Counted from the first letter of the stretch, positions 50,099 to 62,009 are shown. The stretch: DNA of 64,000 nt from Selaginella tamariscina (GCA_003024785.1 PUQB01000382.1:178237-242236); one strand, 5' to 3'. Translations and numbers: made by a program. The notes: generated by a model from the letters alone, not told the origin.

Positions 50099-50177
50099 CA
50101 CGTGGCCTAATAAGAACCGCTGATGATGTTAACTCATAAATGTGGCTTTATCCGAGCCGTGCGTTTTGGGCGCCAAA
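50099..50177 (-). promoter_or_regulatory. E2F-like site and G-box upstream of copy D
   Basis: On the minus strand TTTGGCGC (50,170-50,177) then CACGTG (50,099-50,104), 56 bp upstream of the ATG at 50,043. Same spacing as copy B. Confidence 0.5.
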
Positions 50178-50839
50178 CTGTCTGCTTAAAAATGCGGGAG
50201 ATGGAGCAAGTATAAGGGGACCCTTTGTCTTTTTTTTTTTAATATAATGCAGTTTAAATATTATTTAAAGTTGTAAACTAGTCGTTTTTGTTAATAATTA
50301 TTTTATTAATCATAATTAATCCTTGAATTATTTAAATAATTTATAAACACTTATGTAGCGTATATATTACACTGTTACAACAGAAAAGTAATTTCGAGAG
50401 CTCGTATATACTTAGTGTTTTGTATTTCCCTAATGGTCGAATATTCCACAAAATATTCTAATTATTGTTGAATTATATAAACTATCGTATTAATTATTTT
50501 AAAGATTATTTTACACTTTAGAATAGTTCAAATAGAATATTCAAAAAATGATTATTTAAAACAAAATTTGAATATTAATAAGAAGATTATAATTTGCAAG
50601 GAGAGAAAGAAAATTGCAAGAAAATTATATTTTTCAATAGTCATTAAGCTAGTATTTATTTTCTAGTCATTTTTATTTTAACTAAATTTTTATATAAAGT
50701 AAATAAATGGAAAACACATCAAAAATGCATACTCAAAAAAAGAGATACTTAGCTTATCAAATTTATATTATGTGCATAATACCTTAAGGATTGTTATAAA
50801 TCTTTCTTTTATTTACTTTTTATGTTCCTTAATTATTAA

Positions 50840-51310
50840 TTTGTCCTCTCTAATGATAATGTTTACGTTTCTTAATCATTAATTCTTCCTATTTAATGAA
50901 TATTATTATTTATGTCAAACTAATAATACATTTTAAAACATATTTTTCTTTTTAAAAAGTTGTATTATTAAATAATATATTAATTATTATACCTTGTTTC
51001 CATATTGTCACTACTATTAACAATAACATAATAAATTCTCATTTTCATAATTTTTAATAAAAGTTAATCCATTCACTAAAGTACATTGAACATACTCAAT
51101 AAATTGTTAATAAATTATATAATATAACATGTATCACTTATTTTTAAATGTAAATGTTGCTTTGGCAAATTACAAAATAATAGAATTCAACTCCGTTACA
51201 AATACATCTTTATATAAGTTCCAATAAAAAAATATTGTTAATAAAGGTTTACAATTTAATAAATAAGTAATTGTAAAAAAAATTAAAATGTTAAATATAA
51301 AATTATAACA
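50840..51310 (-). pseudogene. Fossil methyltransferase exons 11, 8 and 7 in the right arm
   Basis: Mirror of 31,490-31,965: exon 11 near 50,840-50,940, exon 8 at about 51,010-51,100 ('AGTTAATCCATTCACTAAAG'), exon 7 at about 51,150-51,250 ('TAGAATTCAACTCCGTTACA', 'AATATTGTTAATAAAG'). Confidence 0.5.
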
Positions 51311-51659
51311 AATCAATTAATTAACATGTTCATATATTTCAACCACGTACATACACACACTTTTGGACTCAAAAAGAGGTGCAAATCCTTTTTAATTACA
51401 ATTTTAACATACACATACACAAGTGAACTCACTCACTCTCTCTCTCTTACACATAATTACTTTGAGGTTCACACATATACATGGAAAGAAGAGAGAGAAA
51501 AGAAAGAAAAAAAATGATTATTTATTCCAAGGTTTACAAATTTAAAAATATTAATAAATTTTAAAAATTGTAAATGATTTCAATGCTGTAAATGATTGAA
51601 ATTAATAAGAAATAATACAAGTTATATAATTATCTCAAATCAATTTTAAAAATAAACGG

Positions 51660-52395
51660 ATTCACATATTTAAATATAAATAACTTTAAGGATGAATTTA
51701 TTAATGATACAAATGATGGCAATAGTAAAAATTATATAAAATAAAATTCACAATTTATTTATGGCATAACATGTTTCTTTTTATGAACAAAAGTATGTTT
51801 ATTAATTTATTAGCTAATTTAAAATTATAATTGCAAAAGTTTAAAGATAATTATTAATAACTATTTGTAACAGTTTTGATAATGAATATTTTTCTAACAT
51901 GTATAATTACTTTAAGGTTCACACATATACATATCAAAAGAAATGAAGTAAAAATGATTGTTTACTCCAAGGTAAGACACACACAAAGTCCTTAATTATT
52001 ATAATTTGTTATGAATATTGGGGAGATTAATAGATTTTAAAAAATTATAAATGATTCTAATGATTTAATTGTTTTAATTAGTAAGAAGTAATATAAGTTA
52101 TAAATTATATCAAATTAATTTTAAAGATGAAAAAAATCACATATTCAACAAGAATAACTTTTAGAATGAATTAACTAATGGTGATATAATAACAATAGTG
52201 CAGAATTATATAAAATGAAATTCACGGCTTATTTATCACATAGACATGATATTCCTTTATGAACGAAAGTACGTGTAAGTACTTATCTGTTAATTAAAAA
52301 TTATAATTGTAAGAGTTTTAAAGATAATTATTAATAAGCATTTGTAGCATCTTTAATGATGAAGGTTTCCCTTCCCATTAAGTCCAAGGTATGTG
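51660..52395 (+). pseudogene. Fossil methyltransferase exons 5 and 6, twice, in the right arm
   Basis: Exon 5-like at 51,660-51,760 and 52,135-52,250 ('GAAATTCACGGCTTATTTAT'). Exon 6-like at 51,835-51,895 and 52,310-52,390 ('ATAAGCATTTGTAGCATCTT', 'CTTCCCATTAAGTCCAAGGT'). The last keeps an almost perfect exon 6 donor. Confidence 0.55.
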
Positions 52396-52699
52396 AGTGT
52401 AATTGTGTGTGTGTACACATGAGATATATCAATATGTTATTAATAAATTCATTATAATTATATGAGAATGTTCTTCTTTAAGGTGAATATTCCCAGCTAT
52501 TTATGAAGTGTTAAATATTTCATAAAATATTTTTAGTTTTGTGGAATTATCTATAAAAAAAACCCAATATTTTTAAAGAGTATTTTACACCTTAAAATAA
52601 TTCATATTAGAATATTCTCAAAAATGACTAAAAAATATTAAATTAATAGAAAATAAAAACTCAAGTTAATAAATAATATATTTAGAACCGTAAGAAGAT

Positions 52700-53290
52700 C
52701 AAAGTCAATCAATTCCAAATTGTATGAAAATCAAACCCTAAATCTATACTTATGTACTTTTGTCACAAGTTCTTTAACATAATCTTGTTATTCTTGGTAT
52801 TATTAATTTTCAACTATATATTAGATTCACTATATATCCCTTAAGTTGAAAAAAACATGTGATAAGAAATTTTACAAATCTTTATTTAAAATATTTAATT
52901 ACACATTTGTATAGTTCATGAAAAGTCTTATTCAATTCCATAATGATGCAATATTAATTTACATTGTGATTATTGAAGTGTGTAATAATGAATATTGGAG
53001 TTGATATGTTAAGGAAGTGAGTATTATGGTAAACATAGTTCTTTTGCATATAATAGGTAATGGATATTAAATTTAGAAAAGAATTAGCATGTTTATCTTC
53101 ATAGTTCCCATTTAATTCGATACTTACCTAAAGTTATACTTTTATGAATTCAATACAAGAGTGTAAGTTCTAACATTTTTTAAGCCATGCTTGTTCATCT
53201 TAAATCTTGCTTATAAAGGTGATCATACATATCTTCATGTTGTTATTAACAATGCAAACTTGTTAAAATATGTTGAATATACATTTCAAG
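52700..53290. other. Decayed intron 6 of a fossil copy
   Basis: Between the last fossil exon 6 (52,390) and fossil exon 7 (53,290). It aligns in direct orientation with 23,530-24,150. No functional feature seen. Confidence 0.45.
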
Positions 53291-53367
53291 TTTTTTAACA
53301 ACATTTGGACTAGGACTAAGTCTATTAACAACATTTTCCCATTGATTACTTTTCTGGATGTATATGA
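53290..53367 (+). pseudogene. Fossil methyltransferase exon 7, cut by the gypsy element
   Basis: 'CTAAGTCTATTAACAACATT' and 'CCATTGATTACTTTTCTGGA' followed by TGTATATGAGG match the first half of exon 7 (LLATFLHRYLRMD region). The match stops near 53,366, where retroelement sequence begins. The second half of the exon is not found at the other side of the element. Confidence 0.5.
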
Positions 53368-53499
53368 GGGTTCTTTTGTAGATGGGCCCGGATCTGGAGG
53401 AACATTAGAAGGAGGCACTGGTGGATTTGTAGGCAGCACAATTTGTTCTTGTTGCACAAAACGCTTCAACCATTGCACGTGTACAATCTCCGGAGGATT

Positions 53500-54684
53500 G
53501 GGTTGAATGTCGTGTCAAACCTCATAAACATGTGGCCCTACTTGCCGTAACACTCGATACGGTCCTTTCCACTGAGGAAGGAGACTCTTAGCTAAACCAC
53601 GTACCATAAACTTGGGAAAACGAACTAACACCAGTTTATCAACCTTGTACTCCGCAGGAGGACAATGGTGAGTTGTAGCGTTATTGTTGTTCTATTTGTA
53701 CGCGGCCCAAGTGTTTTGCTGATTCCGCACAAACCAATGGAAGAATGCTCGTCAGATACCGATCCCATGACCTAGCATCAATAGCTCACGATAACCGAGA
53801 AGGCAAACCCAACTCCGTTGGCAACACTGGGTCATGACCATACAAGAGCTTATATGGGGAAGTACCAATGGAACTTTGTACTCAGTGACATAAACATATC
53901 GGAGAGATGGCAAATAATCATCTCAATCCGAATGTTAAAAGTTTACATACTTTGCGATCATCCCCTTGAAGGTTCTGATGAGCCGTTTCACCCAAACCAT
54001 TTGTTTGAGGATGATAAGCACTTGTGAAAGTGTGGCGTATCCCTATGGTTGAGACATTTTATGTTTTAACGTCTCGACTAAATGCAGGACCATTATCCGA
54101 GAGAATTCGCTCCGAACAAGATTGCTGAAACACAACCCGATTAAGGAGAAACTGACCAACAGCTGAAGCAGTTGCACTAGCAAGAGCACCAACTTCTACC
54201 CAGCAAGTTAGGTAATTAGAAGCAATAATAACGTACTTGTTGCCAACAGTTGACCGCGGAAAAGGTCCAATAAAATCAAATGCCACCAACTTAAATGGAC
54301 AAGAAATTATAATTGACTCCAACCATCCTTCCAAAGCACACGGGGAGTATTGCGAGCTTGGCACCACACACAGCTACACACATACCAAATCACATCTCCT
54401 CGTAACTCCGGCCAATAGATCTGTGCAACTTCTCCATCACACAATGATGTCCCATGTGCCTGCCAAGAATAGGAGTCATGGTAAGCATGGAATGAAGACC
54501 GAAGGCACCACCAATTGCAAATCATCATCTGGATCAATCCCCGCAAAATAAAGAAGGCCGTTCTAAAGGCGATATTACGAATGTAAATGCCTGAAAGGTA
54601 ATTCATCAGCAAGTGATGCAAGATTCTCAAACCCATCGAAGCCTTCGAATCCACGCTCAACCTTTTGAGCTTCCCGAACCTCAT
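53500..54684 (-). mobile_element. Gypsy integrase, broken
   Basis: The core at 54,059-54,367 has the D of FDFIGPFPRSTVGNKYVIIA and the second D of LSDNGPAFSRDV, two of the DDE residues. The zinc-binding region lies upstream (54,307-54,684). The C-terminal part near 53,530-53,640 is the conserved segment before the stop. Multiple frame changes. Confidence 0.75.
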
Positions 54685-55019
54685 CTAAAGATGGCAGATT
54701 TAACTCTGCATTTTGCAAACACTAAACATCAAGCACAACAACTGCTAATGGTACGAATCTTCGTCAAGAAAGTCCACTGATGCTAGAACAACTGGTTCTG
54801 TCACAACCTTTCCCTCTCCCCTTATGCCAACTAGGCAAAGGGCCAATTGGTGTTTATGAGAGGGCCCCTGGTCATGATGACCCAGGTCCGCTTGGGTCTT
54901 TTTGCCCACATATCCCACATATATCCACAATCTTTACCCAGGTAGTCAACTCACCAGGTTAGAACTATGACAGGTTCCTCTAGGGCAAAAGAAGAGAGAG
55001 AAGGTGGAAGAGGAGCCCA

Positions 55020-55505
55020 AGAAAGAGCATCAGCATCAACCATGGAACTTCCTGGGCAATGAACAACTTCAAAGTCGTAAATTTAAAGTTTCAAAGCCCA
55101 TCGACCAATCAAATTCTTCCGCTTTAATAACAAAGTGACTGCTGCATGATTGCCTTCCAATAACGTTCATGAACCATGCAAGTAGGCATGGAGCTTCTCA
55201 AAACCCCAAACTGCTGCTAGACACTCCTTTTCTGTCGTGGAGTAGTTCACCTCTGCTGGCTGTAATGTACGGCTGATGTACGCAATGGGATGTCGTTGGC
55301 CAGGAACACTCGTACTCTCCTGCATCAATACGCCCTCGAGACTGATGTCAAAAGCATCTACATGCAAGATGAAAGGACGAGTGTAATCCGGGTATGCCAA
55401 AACTGGAGGAGTCGTCAAGAGCTCTTTGAGATATGCAAATGCCTGCTTGCAATCCTTACACCAAACAAAAGAAGTAATTGACAACTTCAACAACGCCCGC
55501 AACAT
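55020..55505 (-). mobile_element. Gypsy RNase H domain
   Basis: The frame at 55,167-55,505 reads RPFILHVDAFDISLEGVLMQ, HPIAYISRTL and TTEKECLAAVWG, with the catalytic D (HVDA) and E (EKE). The remainder (WALKL.IYDFEVVHCPG) continues to about 55,020 after a frame change. Confidence 0.8.
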
Positions 55506-55574
55506 GCAATACGATCTAAAAGATGATCCACAAAATGACCCAAATATTGTACCTTGTCAAGAAAGCATTGCACG

Positions 55575-56180
55575 TCATTCACACTTCGGCGTAGGGAACT
55601 TCAAAACTGCAACTAGTTTGTTAAGATCGACTTGTAAACCTTCACGTGAAATGCAATAACTCATATAAGTGATGTCCTTGGATCCAAACACACACTTAGA
55701 GGGCTTCAACTTCAAACCAACTTCCCGTAGCCAATCCAAAACCTTGCGTACATCACCGACATGCTCCTTCCATGTTCCATCCAAATGAATTAAAACATCA
55801 TCAATGAAGTCGGCAGTCACCTTTGGCATATCGCAGAGAACCTCGTCCATCATACATTAGAAAGTTTTTAGAGCATTGCTCAAACCAAAAGGCATCACCA
55901 AGAACTTGTACATGCCAAATAGTATCCGAAAAGCAGTCTTGGGAATGTCCATGTCAACCATCGGAACTTGTCAATATTTAGAGGCGAGATCTAACTTGGT
56001 GAACCAACGGTTCTGCCCCAATCGATCCAAAAGATCTGCAATATGAGAAAGTGGATACACATTTGAAATAGTTACATCATTTAATGGGCGATAATCGATG
56101 CAGAATCGAATGTTCCCATCCGGCTTCGTCACAAGATGAGGTTCACATGCCCAAGGACTTCGAGATTTTCGGACAACACC
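55575..56180 (-). mobile_element. Gypsy reverse transcriptase, in-frame stops
   Basis: Conserved blocks in order: VTKPDGNIRFCIDYRPLN (about 56,130), FTKLDLASKY then a stop, [11 protein letters not shown] then a stop, and FIDDVLIHL with the DD catalytic pair (about 55,800). The last frame continues to KPSKCVFG. Confidence 0.85.
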
Positions 56181-56184
56181 TTTC

Positions 56185-57500
56185 TCAACATCTCCTTAAC
56201 ATTTGCTCGTAAGATCTTGAACTCCTTTGGTGACCGACGCTGCACAAGTACCTTGATCGGCCTAACATCCCTAGTTGGAATAAGATGGCATTGAAAAGAT
56301 CAGCATACTCCTTCTTGAGTTGATCAACGACTGCAGCATGACGATCATCTGATGGATCTAGAGAGAAAAATGAGGAACATGAAGGGAAGATGGTTAGAAA
56401 TAAAGGTGAAATAAAAGTGATGCAAGCAGAGGTAGAAGTAGATAGACAAAGTGGAATAGAAGTAAAAGGAATAGAAGAAAGATGAGGGAGAGTATAATAG
56501 GGAGGAGACTTTTCAAAGTCACACTTGGCATGATTGCGAGTCAACCAATCCATACCAAGAATAAGATGAAAAGCTTAACTCGGCTAATTTATTTGCACAA
56601 GGACCCCCCTTTACTCGTGCGATTCGTTGTTTCCCAGAAGATCCACCGCATCAGAACCTTCCACTACATCAGCGCCAATCGGACGTTGTTGACGCTAAGG
56701 CCTCCACCCTGGAAATGGGAGACGCCAATCGGGAACCCGTTGACAGCACTGATACATGTGTCCAACCTCATCACATGCCCAACAATGAACTACACGTTCA
56801 CGTCCTCGTCCACGGGCCTAACCTTGTGTTGTTACATGAGCAGCAACAGCATCAACCTCCATCGGAGCAGGTCCATCCCCAACATGAAGTGGAACGAGAG
56901 AACGTGAAGGTGCAAGTGGGAGAGGTGATGACTCATATTGTTGTGCCAGCCTCAAAGCATCATCAAGAGTCATTGGAGCTAGTGCATGCACAAGCCCCAC
57001 AAGGTCTTGATGAAGTGCTGGCCACAACATACTTAACTTGATGTGTTCCGACATGTTAGGTTCTGCACGTAGCAAAAGGCTTCGAAAGCAAACACCAAAC
57101 TACATTTCAGATAGCTCTTGACGAATACGATGCAACTGCTGAAAAGCATCGTCACAATCGTTTGCATGCCCAAGTGCACATTTAAAGATCTCTAGAAGAA
57201 TACTCTAATCTCCATAAGTTGCAATGTTTAGACCATTGTACCACTACAACGCCGTCCCTTGAAGACAAGTAGGAAACTCACGCAAACACTAAGCACCGTC
57301 CCATGAATGATATGTAACAACCACGGTGAAATGGTTAAACCAATGGTACACATCATCTCCAGAATTTCTGTGAAAGAAATTCGGTCGGACGCGAGGGTTT
57401 GCAACATGAGCAAGAGGAGTACCCTGGGCTACGAATACTGCCATCAGTTAAGAGTGATTGTTCAATTACATCCGTATGGTATCCAACAACTGCATGAGTA
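56185..57500 (-). mobile_element. Gypsy protease and gag region
   Basis: MDWLTRNHAKCDF (about 56,515-56,553) is the typical end of the gypsy protease region. Upstream, 56,818-57,075 reads as gag with a basic/Pro-rich segment, and 57,228-57,300 fits the gag tail in a mixed frame. A zinc knuckle is suggested near 56,760 but is frame-broken. Confidence 0.6.
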
Positions 57501-57839
57501 ACTGCTCCACAGACAAAGGATTTGCTTATTGTAGATACATGGATGAAGAAAGGATAAAATCTATAAGAAAGAAATAAATTTAGACAATGAAAAAGTTAAA
57601 TCTAAGAAGACAAAGAAAATTAATAAAAAAGACCACAAATTCAAGCATTTCGTAAGGACAATTAGAAATGCCCCTCACTTCCACCAATGTGAAAACTTGG
57701 AATATAAAAATGTATATATTCATTAGTTCAAGAACCCTAACTTATATACAAGAGCGAATGGTCCAAATTGAAACCGGCTATCAAAACCCACTACACTAAT
57801 ATAGTATGTGCACATGCAGCCGTACACATGAATCTTATA

Positions 57840-58095
57840 ATTATAAATTAAGGGTTGAGATTTTATTTTAAATTTACAATAATAATAATAATAATAATGT
57901 TCTGAGGAAAAATAATATCTTAAAGCGTCTAAGTCAATGGTTTTCTTTAATTTAAAATTTACATTTTCTTTGAATCGTTATTTTGAAAAGTTATAAAATC
58001 AATCGTTTAAAAACTAGGTATAATACACACTTTGTACATATTAAGTACGTCAAAATAGCATTTCGTAGGGATACATGGTAACTGTTGCTTACTCA

Positions 58096-58144
<49 letters not shown>

Positions 58145-58150
58145 TCATAC
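57840..58150. repeat. Dispersed spacer repeat with (TA)n tract at 58,098-58,139
   Basis: 'GAGGAAAAATAATAT' and 'GGTTTTCTTTAATTTAAAAT' match 16,668-16,725. The CATGGTAACTG and TATCCCTG-like blocks also recur. Member of the family seen at 10.6-12.0 kb. Confidence 0.6.
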
Positions 58151-58279
58151 ATTTTTCTTCTACAAGCGCATGTGCCTTATATTTAGCTTATTAGTTGTAA
58201 AATTATAAAGGAAAAAAACGTGTAGCAACATATACTACTGTTTGTTTCTTTTATATAAAGTGTTATCACTAGTAATAAT

Positions 58280-58640
58280 TTAACATAATTAATTTAAACA
58301 TGATATATGATACATGTGCTCACCTTCTTGTGCAAACTCTATTATCTTAAGGAACCTAGTGAATGGGACTATAATTTCACATAATAGGGTCGTGTTAACA
58401 TGGAGTAATTTAACACGATTAATTTTAACAGAATATGTGATGCATATACTCGCCTTTTACTGAGTGAATAAAACTATAAGTATTTAATATATGTAAAGGC
58501 ATAAATCTTAAAATAACATTTTAGAATCAATTGTTCAAATAATGCTTAGTTAATGAGACCATAAATATTTAATATATGTATAAGCATAAATCTTAAAATA
58601 ACATTTTAGAATTAATTGTTCAAACAACATAACATAACAT
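58280..58640. repeat. Nested tandem repeats in spacer
   Basis: TAATTTAACA.GATTAATTT occurs twice (about 58,275 and 58,405). An 85-bp unit with 'TATTTAATATATGTA' and 'CTTAAAATAACATTTTAGAAT' occurs twice (about 58,478 and 58,566). A single copy of this unit lies at 11,600-11,660. Confidence 0.65.
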
Positions 58641-58649
58641 GTTTTAAGA

Positions 58650-60960
58650 ACACTTCAACTCTAGAATGTTAACATCTGTACTGAAGCTTTTTTAAATTAG
58701 AATGCTAGCATAAATTTGTACAAATATAAAAAATAAACAAACTTAAGGTTGACTCGTTGGTCCGAAGATTTAAATTTAAAAATCAAAACAATTGATATAT
58801 TAAATTTTATCAAGTTTTTAAACATTATTGACTATTTGTAAACACAGTGTATAAATTAATTTGAATTCTCTTATAAGTAAATAAATACAATTTATAAAAC
58901 CTTGACATGAACCTTAAAATATTAATTTAAAAATAATTTTTTAATTTAAACAATACTAGAATAATGCAGAAATAAAATGTTAATTGATGATGTGCATTAT
59001 TGAGCAAAAATGTATTACACAACAAAACTCTAATTGGTATTGTATATTTAATATATAAATTTTTCTATTTTTAAGTTTAAAAAGGTGGTGTTAGCACTTG
59101 AGTTTTGTTTGTTTACTAATTTATTTTTTATCATGTAAATTTAACATGGCATGCTTTCTATAGGTTTATCACTTACAAATTACAAAGCATATGAGTTAAA
59201 TCATTTTGTTATCTACTCTTAAAATAAAAATTTAATATTTATGTATGATAACATTTGTCACTAACCTTTATAAATTTAAATAAAAGAATATTTCCTTGTA
59301 GTTTAGTTCTTATTATGTTTAAATTCTTATACAAATTATCACTTTTTCTTAAGTTTGTGACCAATCATTTTATTAAAACACACACACACACACATTCTTT
59401 AATTTGAATTTAAATTATTTTCAACCATGTATTAATTATTTATTACTAAATTATATTATAGGTATTCACAAGTTTTAAATTAATAGTTTAAATTATTTAT
59501 ATTATTAAAATTAAATTTTATATACATTAAAATTTATTAAAACCTCTTGTTTTAATTAGATATCACATACTAAAGATATATAAATATATTTTTAAAATAA
59601 TATATAATTTAAGGTTGATGTCACATACTAAAACTATATAAATATATTTTTAAAATAATATATTTAATTTAAGGAAGATACTAAACAATTTACAACAAAG
59701 TGTTTTATTAATCTTATCTATACTCTTCACCACTTTACCTTAGATAACGCCTCGTTTTAATAATTAATTTTTATATGTATTTAATAAGTTTACTTTATAC
59801 ATATATATATTTTGATAAGTTTACTTCACTTGTTGTGTTAAGTTCAAAATGTCTTTTTCTTTTATTAAAGAATAATATATTATTTAACAAATTTTGTGGC
59901 AAAATAACCACACATAAGCTTATCGATTTTATACATGTACATATATTATAAACTTTTCAAGTTTATACTTAATTTCAAAAGAAATTGGTATATTTAAATA
60001 CGATTAAGATTTGATACACATTAGTAATCAATGATTAAGATATTTTGTACAATAGTAAATATATTAATATATTTTTAAAATCTATATATAATATATTATA
60101 TTTAATAATATATATCAATCTATACAAAAAAACACATTACTAATTTTTAAATTAAATGTAAAGTTTTGTAGTGGGATTTTTGATGTAAAAATTTATAAAC
60201 TTTATTTAAAACATAAAATTATTATTAATTTTGTGATGAATTTATTATAATCCTTAATATGTTATATAATCTTTTTCATAATATATGATATATTCAATTT
60301 ATGATTTTTTTGCCCTAAGTAAATCTATTCCATCCCTACAGTAAGTTATATTATTAATATCTTAAAACAATAGAATGTATAGATTTATTAAGAATATGCA
60401 AATATTTATCTTCAAACCATATTAAAATATTAACATGTTTTCACAAAAAGTATTAAATAATTTTAACATATTAAAAATATTATTTTTCAAATGTTAAAAT
60501 TATTTAAGGATTAGTTTCTACAATGGTAAGAAAAGTTAATACATTTATCTTTTAAATTTAAATATGAATTTAAAATTACATGTCACAATTTATGGTTAAA
60601 TAATATAAAATGATTATTTACAAAAGGCACACTAAAAGAAATAAACTTTTTGATAATAACTAATTTAAAGTGGATGAAGTGTATCTTAATGTAATAAAAT
60701 TCATAAAATATTTTATTATAAATTAATTGCTTAATATATTTCTTAAATTAAAATTATATTTTATGTATCTTTAATATGAAATGAAAACTAAATAAAACAA
60801 AGGTTTTACTCATTTTTTTAATTTTTAATATATTTTTAACTTTTGTAAATTTATTAAAACCCAGATTGGGAACGATTAAAGCTTTAGCAACTCAGGACTA
60901 ATTTAAGAATTATATAAAATAAACATGAGAATCAATTTAACAATTATATATAAAATTATT
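58650..60960. other. AT-rich spacer with a small tandem repeat at 59,558-59,685
   Basis: A 62-bp unit ('ATGTCACATACTAAAACTAT' to 'TTTAAAATAATATAT') occurs twice in tandem. Otherwise no coding frame, fossil exon or RNA gene recognised. Confidence 0.5.
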
Positions 60961-60984
60961 TAATATATATATACGGTGTAACAG

Positions 60985-61418
60985 TTATATTATCGTCTCG
61001 TAGGATTCTACGGGTGTCATTCAGAAAATGCTCTCCCAGAAAGCTGCATAATTGAAATAAGATATGTGTGTGTGTGTGCGCGCACGTTCGTGAGTGTTTA
61101 TGTACCTGATTTGACCACCTCTAACATTGGCAACAGCGGTAATATCAACAATTACTGAATGAAATTTCTGCCCTCGATAACTATGGACGAAATACAATCC
61201 GTCCGCCCTCATAAGACGTATGGAGAAAGATGTATGTACATGTGTGAACTTATGGCTCGATCATCAAATTCAAATGCCGCTTTTGCAGAACAACGGGGTT
61301 TAGTTCCACAACATGTACATCCATACGTAAGTAGCGATGGAGAAATGTCGCCAATAGACCTGCTAAGAAACACCCGCTGCAAAGTCTGTACATAATATAA
61401 CCAATGAACGCAAGTACG

Positions 61419-61463
<45 letters not shown>

Positions 61464-61860
61464 TATATAATATATATATATAAAACACTCGCACGCTACC
61501 ATAGACTCAAGTGGAGGGGAAATGCCCATCATTAGAGCCGCTATAAATGCTCTTTGATAATGATCCTTAAGCTTCTCCAGCAGTAATTCTACAAAGAAGA
61601 TATATAAATCAAGAAAGCAGACACAGATACACACACGCACGCACGCACCACACCTCCATTCACCGAACGCAGCATGCCTCTGTGTCGTCTGGTGAGCTGC
61701 TGAATACCATTTTACGCATCTCAACTCTTGCATTGTTGCCATAGTCTTCTTCATCAGATACTTCGTCACCAAAGTCGGTGGTGTCTATGACGTGAACTCC
61801 ACGGTCTTTAAAAATGACTTTGTTTACCATCAGAATATGTGGGAAATTCTTCTGCAAAAT
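60985..61860 (-). pseudogene. METTL13-C-like methyltransferase, copy E (partial, exons 5-9)
   Basis: Minus strand. Exon 5 (about 61,651-61,853) reads MVNKVIFKDRGVHVIDTTDF and then meets TGA where one base is missing near its end. Exon 6 is about 61,502-61,590. Exon 7 (about 61,255-61,378) lacks the 15 or so bases encoding the SAM glycine loop (TTATTGGACTGGGAG) plus 7 bp in the QAAKAA region. Exon 8 (about 61,104-61,205) has lost its acceptor. Exon 9 ends near 60,992. Exons 1-4, 10 and 11 and the promoter are absent. Homology on the upstream side ends near 62,010. It cannot encode a methyltransferase. Confidence 0.78.
61420..61482. repeat. (CT)n(TA)n tract in intron 6 of copy E
   Basis: Same composite tract and same intron position as in copies A, B and D. 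Confidence 0.85.
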
Positions 61861-62009
61861 AAGAGATTTTAAAGTCATACAAATGTGATGATCACACTCT
61901 GGTTTTCGAATACGAAATTCTCTGAAGATTATTAAACTGCGAGTATCTAAGAATGGAATACGAGATTCTCTAATAGTTCAATAAATTTAATTAATAATTT
62001 ACGTTTCTT

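Larger units (their letters stand above)
45711..52700. repeat. Right arm of the roughly 7-kb inverted repeat
   Basis: Reverse complement of 30,100-37,081 (anchors given there). It carries copy D and the mirror images of the fossil exons of the left arm. Outside the arm, from 52,700 to about 53,290, it continues with sequence related directly to 23,530-24,150 (for example 'TGTATGAAAATCAAACC'), whereas the left arm is cut off at 30,100 by unrelated DNA. Confidence 0.85.
53370..57700 (-). mobile_element. Ty3/gypsy retrotransposon, degenerate
   Basis: Minus-strand gag-pol order is 3' to 5' across the window: integrase (53.5-54.7 kb), RNase H (55.0-55.5 kb), reverse transcriptase (55.6-56.2 kb), protease (about 56.5 kb) and gag (56.7-57.5 kb). 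The order RT-RNase H-integrase is that of Ty3/gypsy rather than copia. GC content is higher than the surroundings, which suggests a later arrival than the AT-decayed fossils. Stops and frameshifts break every domain. I could not find a convincing LTR pair or primer-binding site; the ends are set by where coding-like sequence stops. Confidence 0.85.

Noticed and set aside
30100..52700. A large foldback transposon as explanation of the inverted repeat
   Set aside because: The arms consist of a gene, its introns and older gene fossils, with no transposase and no sign of terminal structure. A segmental inversion-duplication is simpler.
56482..57041. Plus-strand frames of 100-140 codons across 54.2-57.0 kb
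   Set aside because: Antisense shadows of the gypsy gag-pol coding strand.
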